64,000 nt of DNA from Corynebacterium pseudogenitalium (lineage in GTDB: Bacteria; Actinomycetota; Actinomycetes; Mycobacteriales; Mycobacteriaceae): NCBI RefSeq assembly GCF_024453815.1, contig NZ_CP072934.1, positions 1,178,001-1,242,000 on the forward strand, given 5' to 3'. Below are positions 36,229 through 46,484 of the stretch, piece by piece. The stretch's first letter is position 1. Each line of letters begins with the position of its first letter. A program made the translations under genes and the position numbers. The notes below the pieces were generated by a model that had not been told where the DNA came from, made no database searches, and saw only the letters and a list, made by a program, of their open reading frames with translations.

Positions 36229-36410
36229 TGGCCACCTTTTTGAACGAATGAGCGCACAAACTCCTCAGCGTTCGTGTCAAGCAAGGCATCAATCTCATCG
36301 AGTAAATCGTCAGTGCCTGTCACCTCGACCTGGGCTTGGGCGTTGCTGCCTTCTTCATTCTGCGGTTCCGGGGTGTCTCCTCCACCGAACATTTGTTGCT
36401 GCTTAGACAT
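36225..36410 (-). CDS. pup: prokaryotic ubiquitin-like protein Pup
   Basis: The 61-residue protein is disordered, acidic and Gln/Glu rich in its first half, with the conserved coiled helix region [22 protein letters not shown] and the C-terminal tail KGGQ. The final glutamine is converted to glutamate by Dop before PafA joins it to substrates. It is present in the order dop-pup-pafA with overlaps on both sides (eight bases with dop, four with pafA). Between pup and pafA, where mycobacteria have prcB and prcA, there is no extra sequence. Confidence 0.97.
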   Translation of the reverse strand: MSKQQQMFGGGDTPEPQNEEGSNAQAQVEVTGTDDLLDEIDALLDTNAEEFVRSFVQKGGQ

Positions 36411-37914
36411 GCTTATACCCTAGCGCGTTTAGCAGCTCCGATGCCGTTGTAGCGCGGTTGATGATTTGGGCAGTTTGCTCATCCGTCCAGCCATTGACAT
36501 CGTCGAGCGGCACGCGGACCATTCGATCCTCAATCCTGAAAACGATGGACTGCCAACTCGATGCCGCGATCTCTTCCCCAAACTTTTCGGTTACCTTGCC
36601 ACGGAAGTACGCGCGGGAGTTTCTCGGCGGGTTCTTTGCTGCGTGAGCAATCTCCTCATCGCCTACTAGCGTCCGTATCGATCCTTTTCGGACGAGTGCG
36701 TGATACAGCGATTTCGCAGGATCTATGTCAGCGTACTGGATGTCGATCATTTTCAACTTTGGGTCGTCCGCGGCTACTCCTCGGTCCATGAACGAGCGCA
36801 CAAGCGCCCACTTGGCCGTCCAATCAAGGCGATCCGCGGTGCGCAGTGGGTCGACTGCGAGATCATCGAGCACTTCAGCCCAAAGAGCGAGCACTCGCTT
36901 ATCGACGTCCCCTTCGTTTGGCAGCCCCTGCACCCGATCTCGGATTTCCCGGAGCACCTCGATTGCTGTGCAGCGCCTACCGTTGGCAAGAAGTAGTTTG
37001 TGTGTGCACGTTGGGTCGTGGGAGATGCGTTGCAGCTCAGCAACCGGGTCCTGGATGGTGAGGTCCGAGAAGTCCACTCCAACTTCGATTGCGTCGAGCA
37101 CGAGTTTGGCCATGCCCATCTTCAAGAAGTTGGAGTACTGGCTCATGTTGGCGTCACCGATGATGACGTGGAGGCGTCGAAACTGTGTAGCGTCAGCGTG
37201 TGGTTCGTCGCGCGTGTTGATGATGCCTCGGTTCAGTGTCGTTTCGAGTGAGATTTCCTGCTCGAAGTAGTCTGCGCGCTGTGAAATCTGGAAACCGGCA
37301 TGTTCACTTTCGCGCCCGATGCCGACTCGTCCGGCGCCAACGATGACCTGCCGAGTGACGAAGAACGGAATGAGCCCCTCTACCACCGCTGCGAAGTCAG
37401 TGTGGCGTGAGTACTGGTAGTTTTCGTGACTACCGTACGACTGGCCCTTGCCATCGACGTTGTTCTTGTAGAACTTAATGGGTGGGCATGGTGCAGCGCC
37501 GTCAAGCACCGAAATACCTTCGTCCCAGAGATCGCGGATGTCGTCCATGGACTGCCGCAGGTAGAGATCACCAGCGGCGTCGTACAGCATGGCATCCCAG
37601 GCGTTATCAACTTCCGGGGAGGAGTATTCAGGATGGCCGTGGTCGACGTAATACCGAGCACCGTTAGTAGTCACCACATTAGCCACGCCAATCGCGTTTG
37701 GGTCGACAACAGGAACCGTCCGATAGCGTTGGAGGTCGTATCCGCGAGCATCCTTCAGCGGGTGTTCCTCCGCGTAGTCCCATCGGCTTCGAGCACTCGT
37801 ATGCATCGCAGCGTATGCCACGACAGCATGCGTCGAGGTTATGAGCGGGCTGAGCGTCGGGTCGCTCGGAGTCGTGATGCCATACTCAGTTTCTGTTCCC
37901 ATGAAACGTCCCAT
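36403..37914 (-). CDS. dop: Pup deamidase/depupylase Dop
   Basis: The 503-residue enzyme is a PafA relative that deamidates the C-terminal Gln of Pup and removes Pup from conjugates. Visible markers are [15 protein letters not shown] at the start, [19 protein letters not shown] with the catalytic Asp, [17 protein letters not shown], and [28 protein letters not shown]. The Dop-loop insertion lies around residues 40-80. It is the gene directly downstream of pdxS, with a 41-base gap, rather than of mpa as in related species, and its ATG at 37914 has no strong ribosome binding site. Confidence 0.95.
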   Translation of the reverse strand: MGRFMGTETEYGITTPSDPTLSPLITSTHAVVAYAAMHTSARSRWDYAEEHPLKDARGYDLQRYRTVPVVDPNAIGVANVVTTNGARYYVDHGHPEYSSPEVDNAWDAMLYDAAGDLYLRQSMDDIRDLWDEGISVLDGAAPCPPIKFYKNNVDGKGQSYGSHENYQYSRHTDFAAVVEGLIPFFVTRQVIVGAGRVGIGRESEHAGFQISQRADYFEQEISLETTLNRGIINTRDEPHADATQFRRLHVIIGDANMSQYSNFLKMGMAKLVLDAIEVGVDFSDLTIQDPVAELQRISHDPTCTHKLLLANGRRCTAIEVLREIRDRVQGLPNEGDVDKRVLALWAEVLDDLAVDPLRTADRLDWTAKWALVRSFMDRGVAADDPKLKMIDIQYADIDPAKSLYHALVRKGSIRTLVGDEEIAHAAKNPPRNSRAYFRGKVTEKFGEEIAASSWQSIVFRIEDRMVRVPLDDVNGWTDEQTAQIINRATTASELLNALGYKHV

Positions 37915-37955
37915 GGCTCACGACTGTACCGCGACGCTACCTCCCGTGCTGGCAT

Positions 37956-38852
37956 TTACCAGCCGCGCTCAGCCAAGCGATGCGGCGCAGGCAGATCGCT
38001 TACGTTAATGCCAACCATTGCCTCGCCAAGGCCGCGTGAAGCTGCTGTGACTTCGGCGATGTCTTGCCAGTTGCGGGTTGCACGAACGACAGCTTCCGCG
38101 CGCTTCTCTGGATGCTCGGACTTAAAGATACCCGAGCCAACGAAGACGCCGTCAGCGCCAAGCTGCATCATCAGAGCTGCGTCAGCTGGTGTTGCAACGC
38201 CACCAGCGGTGAACAGGGCAACGGGAAGCTCGCCGTGTTCAGCAACGTACTTCACCAGATCATATGGGGCTTGCAGCTCTTTCGCCGCGACGTAGAGCTC
38301 ATCTGGGTTAGACGCTACCGTAGCCTGCAGCTGTGCGATTTGGGCTTTGATAGTGCGGATATGTTTCGTGGCCTCGGAGACATCACCAGTACCAGCCTCG
38401 CCTTTGGAACGAATCATGGACGCGCCTTCATTGATGCGGCGAAGTGCTTCACCCAAGTTTGTCGCACCGCACACGAAGGGGGTGTCGAATGCGTTCTTAT
38501 CGATGTGGTTGACATAGTCAGCTGGGCTGAGCACCTCGGACTCATCGATGTAATCGATTTTGAGATGCTCCAAGATCGCGGCCTCGACCGTGTGTCCGAT
38601 GCGCGCCTTTGCCATGACTGGAATTTCCACCGCGTCGAGGATCTCTTCGATGAGGTCGGGGTCGGACATACGCGCCACCCCTCCCTGGGCACGGATGTCT
38701 GCCGGGACTCGCTCAAGTGCCATGACGGCAACGGCGCCGGCATTCTCCGCAATCTTCGCCTGCTCTGCGGTCACGACGTCCATGATGACGCCGCCGCGCA
38801 AGCTATTGGTCAACTCTGCATGTTTCGAAAAATCAGTCATGGGTTCCATCAT
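37956..38852 (-). CDS. pdxS: pyridoxal 5'-phosphate synthase subunit PdxS
   Basis: The 298-residue protein is the PdxS barrel that makes PLP from ribose 5-phosphate, glyceraldehyde 3-phosphate and ammonia. It has [32 protein letters not shown], the active-site lysine in [22 protein letters not shown], and the conserved [12 protein letters not shown] near the end. The glutaminase partner PdxT, usually encoded immediately downstream, is not here; the next gene is dop. Start is at the first of two adjacent ATGs, or at a third (38840) before the family start TDFSKHAEL. Confidence 0.93.
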   Translation of the reverse strand: MMEPMTDFSKHAELTNSLRGGVIMDVVTAEQAKIAENAGAVAVMALERVPADIRAQGGVARMSDPDLIEEILDAVEIPVMAKARIGHTVEAAILEHLKIDYIDESEVLSPADYVNHIDKNAFDTPFVCGATNLGEALRRINEGASMIRSKGEAGTGDVSEATKHIRTIKAQIAQLQATVASNPDELYVAAKELQAPYDLVKYVAEHGELPVALFTAGGVATPADAALMMQLGADGVFVGSGIFKSEHPEKRAEAVVRATRNWQDIAEVTAASRGLGEAMVGINVSDLPAPHRLAERGW

Positions 38853-38876
38853 GCGGTACGATCTGGACGATTACGA

Positions 38877-38909
38877 GGTCCAGTTTTACAGCAATATTTT
38901 GTACCAGTT
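38877..38909. promoter_or_regulatory. direct repeats in the pdxS/pdxR intergenic region, possible PdxR sites
   Basis: GGTCCAGTT at 38877-38885 and GTACCAGTT at 38901-38909 are nearly identical and have the same phase 24 bases apart, about two helix turns. They lie between the divergent starts of pdxS and pdxR. MocR-type regulators commonly bind direct repeats like these. The assignment is inference. Confidence 0.45.
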
Positions 38910-38916
38910 GGTGAGT

Positions 38917-40284
38917 ATGTTCTTTCCAGTCTCGCGTAACGCATCACTTTCACTTCCTGCCCAAATCGCAGCGCAAATCCGAACCGCAGTTGCCGAAGGC
39001 ACACTGCGACCCGGAGACACCATCGCATCTACCCGCGAGCTTGCTGCCCAACTCGGCGTATCGCGTGGGACCGTGGTCAGCGCGTTCGATCAGCTCATCA
39101 GCGAAGGCTATCTGGATACCACGCAGGGAGCACCAACAAGGATTCATCCTGAGCTCCGAGTACCGAAGCAGTCGATACAACGGAGGCAAAGAGCATCCAA
39201 CGAGGCGTCAACACCTGCAGTACTTTCGCTGGTCCCAACATCAGGTATCGACGGCATGATCCGCCCGGCAGCCTGGCACCGTGCATGGCGCGAAGCCTCA
39301 TATTGCGTGCCGAAACAGGCCGACCCACAAGGCGAGCCGAAACTACGGACTGCAATCGCCGAGCACCTGCGAGTAGCTCGTGGGCTTCACGTTGCTCCGG
39401 AGGAGGTCATCGTCACCGGTGGGACCCGCGAAGGACTACTGCTCACGCTGATGTCTATTGGCAACAGCGTCCGGGTTGGTGTTGAAACTTCGGAGTCTAG
39501 CGGGCTTCGTTCCGTGATCGCTCTCGCAGGCCATGCGACGGTGCCCTGCCAATGTGACGACGAAGGCGTGTTGGTCTCGCAGCTTCCATGCGACATCGAC
39601 GCACTGCTCATCACGCCAGCACACGTGCCGCCGTTTGGCGGTGTCATGACAGTACGCCGACGCGTTGAGTTACTCGAATGGGCATCGGCAACGGGTACGT
39701 TGCTCATCGAGGATGACTTCAACACAGAACTGCGCTACCGAACCGCTCCCCAACCGACACTGAGTGCTCTACCGAACTCAGGCAATGTGCTCACGCTCGG
39801 TACTTTCACAACGCTGCTGCACAAGCAGCTTTCCGCCGGCTACATCGTCACCACACCGGATACGTTTTCCTCGGTGCAAGAGACCCGGGAAGTGCTAGGA
39901 ATGCCGGTGTCGACAGTTACCCAACACGCGATCGCGCACCTACTGACTGATGGCACCGTCCGGAAAAGCACCAAGGCGTTTCACACTAGGCTTGCGAAGC
40001 GGCGTCGACAAGTAACCCCACTCCTCGAGCGTATTGCCGAAGTCAGTGGTGCGAGCAACGCTGCTATGAGCAACACGAGTAGCGCTGACATTATCGTTGA
40101 GTTTTCTCATCAACGCGATCTGCAGCGCTTCAGGGAGCAGCTGAAACGCGCTGGCTGCGTTTGCGCGACCGGTGATTCAACTGGCGCTGGCGAAGACTGT
40201 TTTGCACTACTCAGTTTCTCAACGCTGAGCGACCAAGACTTTGATGCCGCAACGCGCTCCCTCGCTGAGTTTCTAGGATGCTGA
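38917..40284 (+). CDS. pdxR: PdxR, MocR-type regulator of PLP synthesis
   Basis: The 455-residue protein has an N-terminal GntR-type winged helix ([35 protein letters not shown]) and a C-terminal aminotransferase fold I domain, the MocR plan. The domain's PLP lysine is normally in a G-T-F-S-K-x-L block, but here it reads [15 protein letters not shown], so the lysine position holds threonine. PdxR activates pdxS in corynebacteria. ATG at 38917 is preferred because the winged-helix domain starts just after it; GTG at 38911 or an ATG at 38851 overlapping the pdxS start are possible. Its end overlaps the mpa stop from the other strand. Confidence 0.85.
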   Translation: MFFPVSRNASLSLPAQIAAQIRTAVAEGTLRPGDTIASTRELAAQLGVSRGTVVSAFDQLISEGYLDTTQGAPTRIHPELRVPKQSIQRRQRASNEASTPAVLSLVPTSGIDGMIRPAAWHRAWREASYCVPKQADPQGEPKLRTAIAEHLRVARGLHVAPEEVIVTGGTREGLLLTLMSIGNSVRVGVETSESSGLRSVIALAGHATVPCQCDDEGVLVSQLPCDIDALLITPAHVPPFGGVMTVRRRVELLEWASATGTLLIEDDFNTELRYRTAPQPTLSALPNSGNVLTLGTFTTLLHKQLSAGYIVTTPDTFSSVQETREVLGMPVSTVTQHAIAHLLTDGTVRKSTKAFHTRLAKRRRQVTPLLERIAEVSGASNAAMSNTSSADIIVEFSHQRDLQRFREQLKRAGCVCATGDSTGAGEDCFALLSFSTLSDQDFDAATRSLAEFLGC

Positions 40285-41790
40285 CCTAGCGACGACCTCC
40301 ACAGCGACCACTTGCTTGCCATGTCGACCGGCTAGGCGCGACCAAGTATCTGGGTCGGCAGTATTTGGCAGGTCCTCATTTTCCTGCTGCTCCGCGCGAA
40401 CCGCCGCACGCAGGTGCTCCGCAGTAACGCCGGTATCTGACTCGCCGGAAATAGCGGCCTTGATAGCAAGCTTTTTGGCGCGGCTGACAATGTTCGCGAT
40501 CATCGCACCAGACACAAAGTCAGAGTAATGCAACGTCTCCTCAGAGCCATCAATCAACCGGAGACGGACGAAAGGCCGCGGCGCAAACAACTCCTCGACG
40601 GCAATCTCAGAAAGCTCCTCGATAGGAGCTGCGTGAGGGACTTCAGGGCGTAAGTACCGGCCGAAGATATCGAGGGCCTCAGCTTTAGTCGGGCGTGAAA
40701 TCCGCACCTTGATATCGAGGCGTCCAGGTCGGAGAATCGCAGGGTCAATGAGCTCTTCCCTATTCGTCGCGCCGATGACGATGACGTTCGAAATATCTTC
40801 TACGCCGTCAATCTCTGTGAGCAGCTGCGGCACAACTGTCGTTTCCATATCGGAGGACACCCCCGAACCGCGGGTACGGAAGATCGACTCCATCTCATCG
40901 AAGAAAATGATCACGGGGCGACCTTCCGAGGCGAGCTCCCTCGCACGCTCGAAAATCAGCCGGATTCTACGCTCGGTCTCTCCCACGAACTTATTCAGCA
41001 GCTCGGGGCCCTTCACGTTGATGAAGTGCGCCGACGCACTATGACCAAGCCGGTGCGCCAACGAATTCGCGACCGCTTTCGCAATCAGCGTCTTACCGCA
41101 CCCGGGCGGGCCGTACAGTAGCAGGCCCTTCGGGGGCTTCAAGTCATACTGCTGGTAAAGGTGAGGGTGCGCGAACGGCAGCTCAACCGCATCGTGGATG
41201 AGCTCAATCTGTTCTTGGAGCCCGCCGATGTCCTCATACGTCACGTCGGGTACTTCTTCGAGTGAAAGCTGGTTCACCTCGGTCTTTGCAATGCGCTCAA
41301 ACGCGAACTGTGCGCGCACATCAGTAAGCAACGTGTCACCGGCACGGCTTTCACGCTGTAGCTCGTCTGTAAGCCGTACGACGTGCTCCGTTCCCTGGAT
41401 GTCTTGCACAATAGCGCGACCGGCGTCCAGCTTTTCAACGAGCGTAGCTAGCTGGCCCACAGCAGGATATTGGCAGACCTCGAGTACCACGCTGCCATCG
41501 CCAAGCCTCACCAGCGACCCCGGCTTCACTCGGTCGATCGCGATCGTTGGCGCGACCTTGACACGCATATGCCGACCGCTTGTAAAGACTTCAGCGTCTG
41601 TCCCATTGCCAGTGGACGCAAGGAACAGGCCGTACGTCGAAGCTGGGTCGCCGAGGGACTCGACCTGTTCGTAGAGCTCTTGCAGCTTGTCCCGACTGGT
41701 TTTGAGCATGTCCGCAAGCTGTGCATTGCGCGCGCGGAGCTGCTGGTTGTCGCGTGTGAGTACCTGGACTTCGGGCAAGCGTTCAGTCAT
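40273..41790 (-). CDS. mpa: Mpa/ARC AAA ATPase of the pupylation system
   Basis: The 505-residue ATPase has an N-terminal coiled coil (residues 10-50: [19 protein letters not shown]), which in Mpa binds Pup, then an oligosaccharide-binding tandem, and an AAA domain with Walker [13 protein letters not shown], Walker [10 protein letters not shown] and sensor residues [10 protein letters not shown]. It would unfold pupylated proteins. The C-terminus ends VVARSAS and has no GQYL-type proteasome-docking tail, in agreement with the absence of proteasome genes. Its promoter region faces trmI; ten bases separate the two. Confidence 0.93.
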   Translation of the reverse strand: MTERLPEVQVLTRDNQQLRARNAQLADMLKTSRDKLQELYEQVESLGDPASTYGLFLASTGNGTDAEVFTSGRHMRVKVAPTIAIDRVKPGSLVRLGDGSVVLEVCQYPAVGQLATLVEKLDAGRAIVQDIQGTEHVVRLTDELQRESRAGDTLLTDVRAQFAFERIAKTEVNQLSLEEVPDVTYEDIGGLQEQIELIHDAVELPFAHPHLYQQYDLKPPKGLLLYGPPGCGKTLIAKAVANSLAHRLGHSASAHFINVKGPELLNKFVGETERRIRLIFERARELASEGRPVIIFFDEMESIFRTRGSGVSSDMETTVVPQLLTEIDGVEDISNVIVIGATNREELIDPAILRPGRLDIKVRISRPTKAEALDIFGRYLRPEVPHAAPIEELSEIAVEELFAPRPFVRLRLIDGSEETLHYSDFVSGAMIANIVSRAKKLAIKAAISGESDTGVTAEHLRAAVRAEQQENEDLPNTADPDTWSRLAGRHGKQVVAVEVVARSAS

Positions 41791-41800
41791 ACAAGGAATC

Positions 41801-42634
41801 TTAGCGACGCGCGCGCCGTTGCGGACGAGGTGGTGTCACTCCGTCCGCGAGTCGGCGCGTCCACACGAGAAATGCAGTGTGCGCGTTCATGCGGTGTTCT
41901 GGTCGAGTTGCCAGACCTTCGACCTTCCATTCACGCAGCAGGGTTTCCCATGCGCGAGGTTCCGTAAAGCACTTTGCCTCGCGGATGCCCTCCATAATGT
42001 TCATCAGCTGCGGGACTGTTGCCACGTACGTCATGAAAACGCCACCGGGGATCAACACATTCTTAACGGTGTCGATGAAGTGCCACGGCTCAACCATGTC
42101 CAAGATCACGCGGTCAACTGGTCCGCCAAGGTCCTCTTGAGTGACCTCACCGAAATCTCCCAGACGCGGTGTCCACCAATCAGGGCGACCATTGAAGTAG
42201 TCCTCTACGTTGTCTTTCGCGAACTTCAGATGATCATCGCGAATCTCGTAGGAAAACACATGGCCATCGGGCCCGACAGCACGCAAGAGCGACATCGTGA
42301 GAGCACCGGAACCTGCGCCGGCCTCCAACACGCGCGCACCCATAAAAATGTCACCCTCGACGAGAATCTGAGCGGCATCCTTTGGATAAATGACCGCGGC
42401 GCCGCGCGGCATGGATAACACGTGATCAACGAGAAGGTGCCTGAAACAGAGATAGTCCGCACCCAAGGTGGACTTCACCACCGAGCCTTCGTGCGCGCCG
42501 ATGATGTCGTCGTGGCTGACAATCCCCTTATGTGAGTGAAACTGCCCTCCTTCAACGAGTTGGATGGTGAAGTGGCGACGCTTTGCGTCCGTGAGTTGGA
42601 CTTTATCGCCAACGCGAAATGGACCTGAATACAT
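41801..42634 (-). CDS. trmI: tRNA (adenine-58-N1)-methyltransferase TrmI
   Basis: The 277-residue protein begins with a small beta domain ([21 protein letters not shown]) and continues with a SAM-dependent methyltransferase core: [21 protein letters not shown] (motif I), [24 protein letters not shown], and [18 protein letters not shown]. It methylates adenine 58 in the T loop of tRNAs. Near the C-terminus VWTRRLADG and a basic tail are typical of actinobacterial TrmI. It is next to mpa, and both point the same way, as in mycobacteria. Confidence 0.94.
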   Translation of the reverse strand: MYSGPFRVGDKVQLTDAKRRHFTIQLVEGGQFHSHKGIVSHDDIIGAHEGSVVKSTLGADYLCFRHLLVDHVLSMPRGAAVIYPKDAAQILVEGDIFMGARVLEAGAGSGALTMSLLRAVGPDGHVFSYEIRDDHLKFAKDNVEDYFNGRPDWWTPRLGDFGEVTQEDLGGPVDRVILDMVEPWHFIDTVKNVLIPGGVFMTYVATVPQLMNIMEGIREAKCFTEPRAWETLLREWKVEGLATRPEHRMNAHTAFLVWTRRLADGVTPPRPQRRARR

Positions 42635-42649
42635 GTTGTTCAGTATGCC

Positions 42650-43894
42650 TTACACTCGCGCATCCGTGTAAAAGGCGTGGAGCGCCTGTACAAACCACTT
42701 CATATCCTCTACCCCACACATTTCACGGGCGGAGTGCATCGAGAGCAACGGAACACCAACATCCACGGTAGGGATGCCAAGGCGCGTCGCGGCGATAGGT
42801 CCGATCGTCGAACCGCAAGGGACGTCGTTGTTTCCGACGAACACCTGGTTCGGCACACACGCCGCCTCGCAAGCGCGAAGCCACGTTGCCTCAGTTTCCG
42901 CGTCGGAGGCGTAGCGCTGATTTGCGTTCACCTTCAGGACAGGCCCGGCGTTCAGCAAAGGGCGATGCGAAGGATCGTGCTTTGTTGCATAGTTCGGGTG
43001 CACCGCGTGAGCAGCGTCGGCTGAGATCATCGAAGACCTAGCGCAGAGGCTCAGGAAGTCATTGACCCCCAGCCCGGACGCGATTCGTCGTAGGAATCGC
43101 TCGAGTAGTGGGCCTGCTGCGCCCGTCGGTGAGTTTGAACCGACCTCTTCGTGGTTGAACGCGACGAGAACCAATACATCGGAATGTGTTGCCTCACGTT
43201 GGGCTTCAATCAGCGCTTCTAGGCTCGCCCACACACTGGTAAGGTTGTCAAGCCGACCAGCCATCAGCATGTTACCAATCACTGCACCAGGCTGCGTATC
43301 TACCGTAATCAGCTCGTGCGCAGCAATTGACTCGCCACCCAACCCAATTTGCTCACCGATGACTTCCAAGAGCGGACGATCCACGCCGAGCACCGGCTGC
43401 GTGTGTTGTTGGCGCTCAACCGGAGGCGTATCCGCTCGGTACAAGTGAATTGCGAGGTTCGGGACCCGAGCAATCGGACCAGAATTTACCAAGTGGGTCT
43501 TCCCACTCGAGTCAACCACACGCCCCGCAAAGGCAAGGTCACGGTCGAACCAACTCTGCAAAATCGGCCCGCCGTAGACCTCAACTGCCACCTGATGTAT
43601 CCCCTCTCCCTCAACGTCAGGCCTCGGCTTCACCATAAGCCCCGGGGAATCCGTATGTGACCCAACAATCCGAAATCGGCTGGTCTCGGAGTCAAACTCT
43701 TCGGGTATCCACCACGCTACGACTGCCCCTCCTTCGACGGCCACATGGCCACCCGGAGTTGTGGGAGATGCAGTGGAGCTGGCGTCGTCAAGAAATCCTT
43801 TGCCTACGAGCAACGAGCGAACTTGGTTAGCTGCGTGGAACGCGCTCGGGCTCGCACTAAGAAATCGAAGAAACGAATCAATCGATGTAGTCAT
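42650..43894 (-). CDS. apeB: M18-family aspartyl aminopeptidase
   Basis: The 414-residue protein is an M18 peptidase with the usual metal ligand blocks: IVGSHTDSPGLMVKPRPD (His/Asp), MLMAGRLDNLTSVWASLEAL, AFNHEEVGSNSPTGAAG (Glu-Glu) and a late SMHSAREMCG with the metal-binding His. It removes N-terminal acidic residues from peptides in the cytoplasm. The ATG at 43894 begins MTTSIDSFLRFLSASPS, the family start; the longer open frame adds unrelated residues. It ends 15 bases before trmI. Confidence 0.92.
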   Translation of the reverse strand: MTTSIDSFLRFLSASPSAFHAANQVRSLLVGKGFLDDASSTASPTTPGGHVAVEGGAVVAWWIPEEFDSETSRFRIVGSHTDSPGLMVKPRPDVEGEGIHQVAVEVYGGPILQSWFDRDLAFAGRVVDSSGKTHLVNSGPIARVPNLAIHLYRADTPPVERQQHTQPVLGVDRPLLEVIGEQIGLGGESIAAHELITVDTQPGAVIGNMLMAGRLDNLTSVWASLEALIEAQREATHSDVLVLVAFNHEEVGSNSPTGAAGPLLERFLRRIASGLGVNDFLSLCARSSMISADAAHAVHPNYATKHDPSHRPLLNAGPVLKVNANQRYASDAETEATWLRACEAACVPNQVFVGNNDVPCGSTIGPIAATRLGIPTVDVGVPLLSMHSAREMCGVEDMKWFVQALHAFYTDARV

Positions 43895-43938
43895 ACGTGC
43901 GAGTCTAGCTCGAGAGAAACCACTAGGATAGGACGAAT

Positions 43939-44748
43939 ATGAAAGCGAAACCGTTAGCCCTGTCCCCCTCGCGCGCGTCCGACTACCAGCAATGCCCACT
44001 GCTCTACAGGCTGCGAGCGATCGACAAAATCGAAGAACCCAAAACTGAGCCCCAGGTCAAAGGCACCCTCGTGCATGCCGTCCTCGAGGAACTGTTTGGG
44101 ATGGAACGCGAACAACGCACCTACCCTGCGGCGGTCAAACTCATCGTCCCCGCATGGCAGAAGATGTGCGAACAGGACCCCAGCGTTGCAGACCCCATCG
44201 AGGACGAACAACTGCTTTTTATCGACGCCCGCACGCTCCTACGCGGATATTTCCAGATGGAAAACCCACTTGGCTTTGACTCACACAAGCAAGAAATGTA
44301 CGTCAATACTGTGCTGCCTAACGGTGTGCCCGTGCGAGGCTTCATCGACCGCGTTGACGTCGCGCCAACTGGTGAAATCAGGGTCGTTGACTACAAGACC
44401 GGCAAGAAACCACAGCCAAGGTTCTCACACGACGCGAAGTTCCAGATGCGGTTCTACGCACTGGTGTACTGGCGGCTTTTCAACGAAATACCTGATCAAC
44501 TGCGGCTCATGTATCTCAAGGTGGCAGACTCACTCTTCCTTACCCCTTCAAGTGAAGAACTCGAGTACTTCGAGCGCGACCTCGGTGAACTTTGGGCCAA
44601 AATTACCCGTGACGGTGAAACCGGACAGTTCCGACCAAAACGTTCCAGGCTCTGTGATTGGTGTGCGTTTCAGGCGTACTGCCCGGAGTTCGGCGGGACG
44701 CCACCGCAGTACCCTGGGTGGCCGGGGTCCGCGGCGGATGTGGAGTAA
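43939..44748 (+). CDS. RecB-family PD-(D/E)XK nuclease with Fe-S-type cysteines
   Basis: The 269-residue protein has the PD-(D/E)XK core with RVVDYKTGKKP as the catalytic Asp-x-Lys and EELFGM and FIDRVD as surrounding conserved blocks. Four cysteines in the AddB/Cas4 arrangement flank the nuclease domain: one in YQQCPLLYRLRA at the start and three in CDWCAFQAYC near the end, so it probably binds a 4Fe-4S cluster. The exonuclease end-processes DNA in repair; a counterpart beside trmI is present in M. tuberculosis (Rv2119). It is divergent from the aminopeptidase with 44 bases between starts. Confidence 0.88.
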   Translation: MKAKPLALSPSRASDYQQCPLLYRLRAIDKIEEPKTEPQVKGTLVHAVLEELFGMEREQRTYPAAVKLIVPAWQKMCEQDPSVADPIEDEQLLFIDARTLLRGYFQMENPLGFDSHKQEMYVNTVLPNGVPVRGFIDRVDVAPTGEIRVVDYKTGKKPQPRFSHDAKFQMRFYALVYWRLFNEIPDQLRLMYLKVADSLFLTPSSEELEYFERDLGELWAKITRDGETGQFRPKRSRLCDWCAFQAYCPEFGGTPPQYPGWPGSAADVE

Positions 44749-44777
44749 ACACCGCGACGGACCACTGCAGGCTAAAA

Positions 44778-46469
44778 CTAGAATAGCCCCTTGATGTTGC
44801 CACTCGAGTCAACATCAATGTTGTTGGCTGCTGGATTTTTCGGCAGGCCAGGCATCGTCATTACAGCACCAGTGAGTGCTAGTACGAATCCGGCACCCGT
44901 ACGCGGAATGAGCTGACGCACATGCAGTGTGTGCCCCTCAGGCGCTCCGAGGCGAGAGGGGTCGTCGCTAAACGAGTACTGCGTTTTTGAGATACATACC
45001 GGTAGGGCATCTGCACCACTCGCACGCAAGTTCTCGAGGTCTTTCCGCGCCGCATCCGAGTACTGAACATCTGCCGCGCGGTATACCTCGCGGGCAATCG
45101 TCTCGATTGACTGCTCGACACCTTCCTCCGGGTTGTACAGCGACGACGAAGCACCTTCGACCAGATTGTCGAGGACCGTCTTTGCCAGCTTCTCGGCGCC
45201 TTTACCGCCTTTCGCCCATACCTCGGCCTCTTCCAGTGCAACACCGAAATCCTTCGCCCACTTTGCCATCCAAGCGCGCTCACGATCCGTGTCAGAAGTG
45301 AACAGATTGAGTGCCACGACAGGGCGGACACCAAATTTACGAAGGTTTTCGACGTGCCGCTCAAGGTTCACAATGCCCTTCGCCAGCGCATCCAGGTTTT
45401 CAGACTTGAGATCGGAGCGGTCAACACCACCGTTGTACTTGATAGAACGGATAGTGGCGACCACTACCGCGCCAGCCACGTCGAGGTCACCGTAATGTGA
45501 CTTGATATCGAAGAACTTTTCCGCGCCGAGATCAGCCCCGAATCCTGCTTCCGTAAAGACGTAGTCAGCACACTTCTGTGCTGTCTTCGTGGCAATCAAG
45601 GTGTTGCAACCATGGGCAATGTTTGCAAACGGACCGCCATGGATAAATGCAGGAGTGCCACCCATGGTCTGCACAAGGTTCGGCTTCAATGCGTCTTTTA
45701 GCAGCGCTGTCATAGCCCCGGCTGCATTAAGCTCACCCGCAGTCACCGGCTTGCGATCGTAGGTAAAACCGACAGTGATTTGTGCCAGGCGTTCGTGGAG
45801 GTCGTCAAGGTCGTTCGCAAGACCGAGGATTGCCATAATTTCCGAAGCCGCGGTAATCGTAAATCCAGTCTCCGTCGGTACTCCGTGGGCTGGTCCCCCC
45901 AGACCAGTTACTACGTTTCGCAGGGAACGATCGTTGACGTCCAAGCACCGCTGCCACGTAATACGCCGCGGGTCGATATTCAACTCGTTGCCCTGGTGAA
46001 TGTGGTTGTCGATCATCGCAGCCAACGTATTGTTCGCACTGGTAATCGCGTGGAAGTCCCCAGTGAAGTGGAGGTTAATGTTCTCCATCGGAACCACCTG
46101 CGAGTAGCCACCACCTGCCGCGCCGCCCTTCAAACCCATCACAGGGCCGAGCGACGGTTCACGGAGTGCAACGATGGCGTCTTTGCCAAGATTCGTGAAC
46201 GCATCGGTAAGGCCAATCAGGGTAGTCGACTTCCCCTCCCCCGCTGGGGTTGGAGAAACACCTGTGACAAGAATAATCTTGCCTTGTTTATCGTCCTTGA
46301 CAAGCGAGGGGTCGACCTTGGCCATGTACTTGCCATATGGAATCAGCGCATCTTCGGAAATACCGGCCTTGAACGCAATAGTGGAGATCGGTTCAAGCGT
46401 ATGCGCTTGAGCGATCTCCACATCAGTTAGAACTTCGGACTTGGGGCTGTCGTGATGTTGTGTAGACAT
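44778..46469 (-). CDS. fhs: formate-tetrahydrofolate ligase
   Basis: The 563-residue enzyme couples formate and tetrahydrofolate to ATP hydrolysis, making 10-formyl-THF. It has the P-loop segment TGVSPTPAGEGKSTTLIGL near residue 70, GLKGGAAGGGYSQVVPMENINLHFTGD, the IDNHIHQGN block, AFIHGGPFANIAHGCN, and the C-terminal GAVMTMPGLPKNPAA. Length matches the family. It starts 15 bases downstream of the dcu stop. The presence of fhs next to a C4-dicarboxylate transporter is unusual. Confidence 0.96.
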   Translation of the reverse strand: MSTQHHDSPKSEVLTDVEIAQAHTLEPISTIAFKAGISEDALIPYGKYMAKVDPSLVKDDKQGKIILVTGVSPTPAGEGKSTTLIGLTDAFTNLGKDAIVALREPSLGPVMGLKGGAAGGGYSQVVPMENINLHFTGDFHAITSANNTLAAMIDNHIHQGNELNIDPRRITWQRCLDVNDRSLRNVVTGLGGPAHGVPTETGFTITAASEIMAILGLANDLDDLHERLAQITVGFTYDRKPVTAGELNAAGAMTALLKDALKPNLVQTMGGTPAFIHGGPFANIAHGCNTLIATKTAQKCADYVFTEAGFGADLGAEKFFDIKSHYGDLDVAGAVVVATIRSIKYNGGVDRSDLKSENLDALAKGIVNLERHVENLRKFGVRPVVALNLFTSDTDRERAWMAKWAKDFGVALEEAEVWAKGGKGAEKLAKTVLDNLVEGASSSLYNPEEGVEQSIETIAREVYRAADVQYSDAARKDLENLRASGADALPVCISKTQYSFSDDPSRLGAPEGHTLHVRQLIPRTGAGFVLALTGAVMTMPGLPKNPAANNIDVDSSGNIKGLF

Positions 46470-46484
46470 GCCCCCAGTCTAGCT

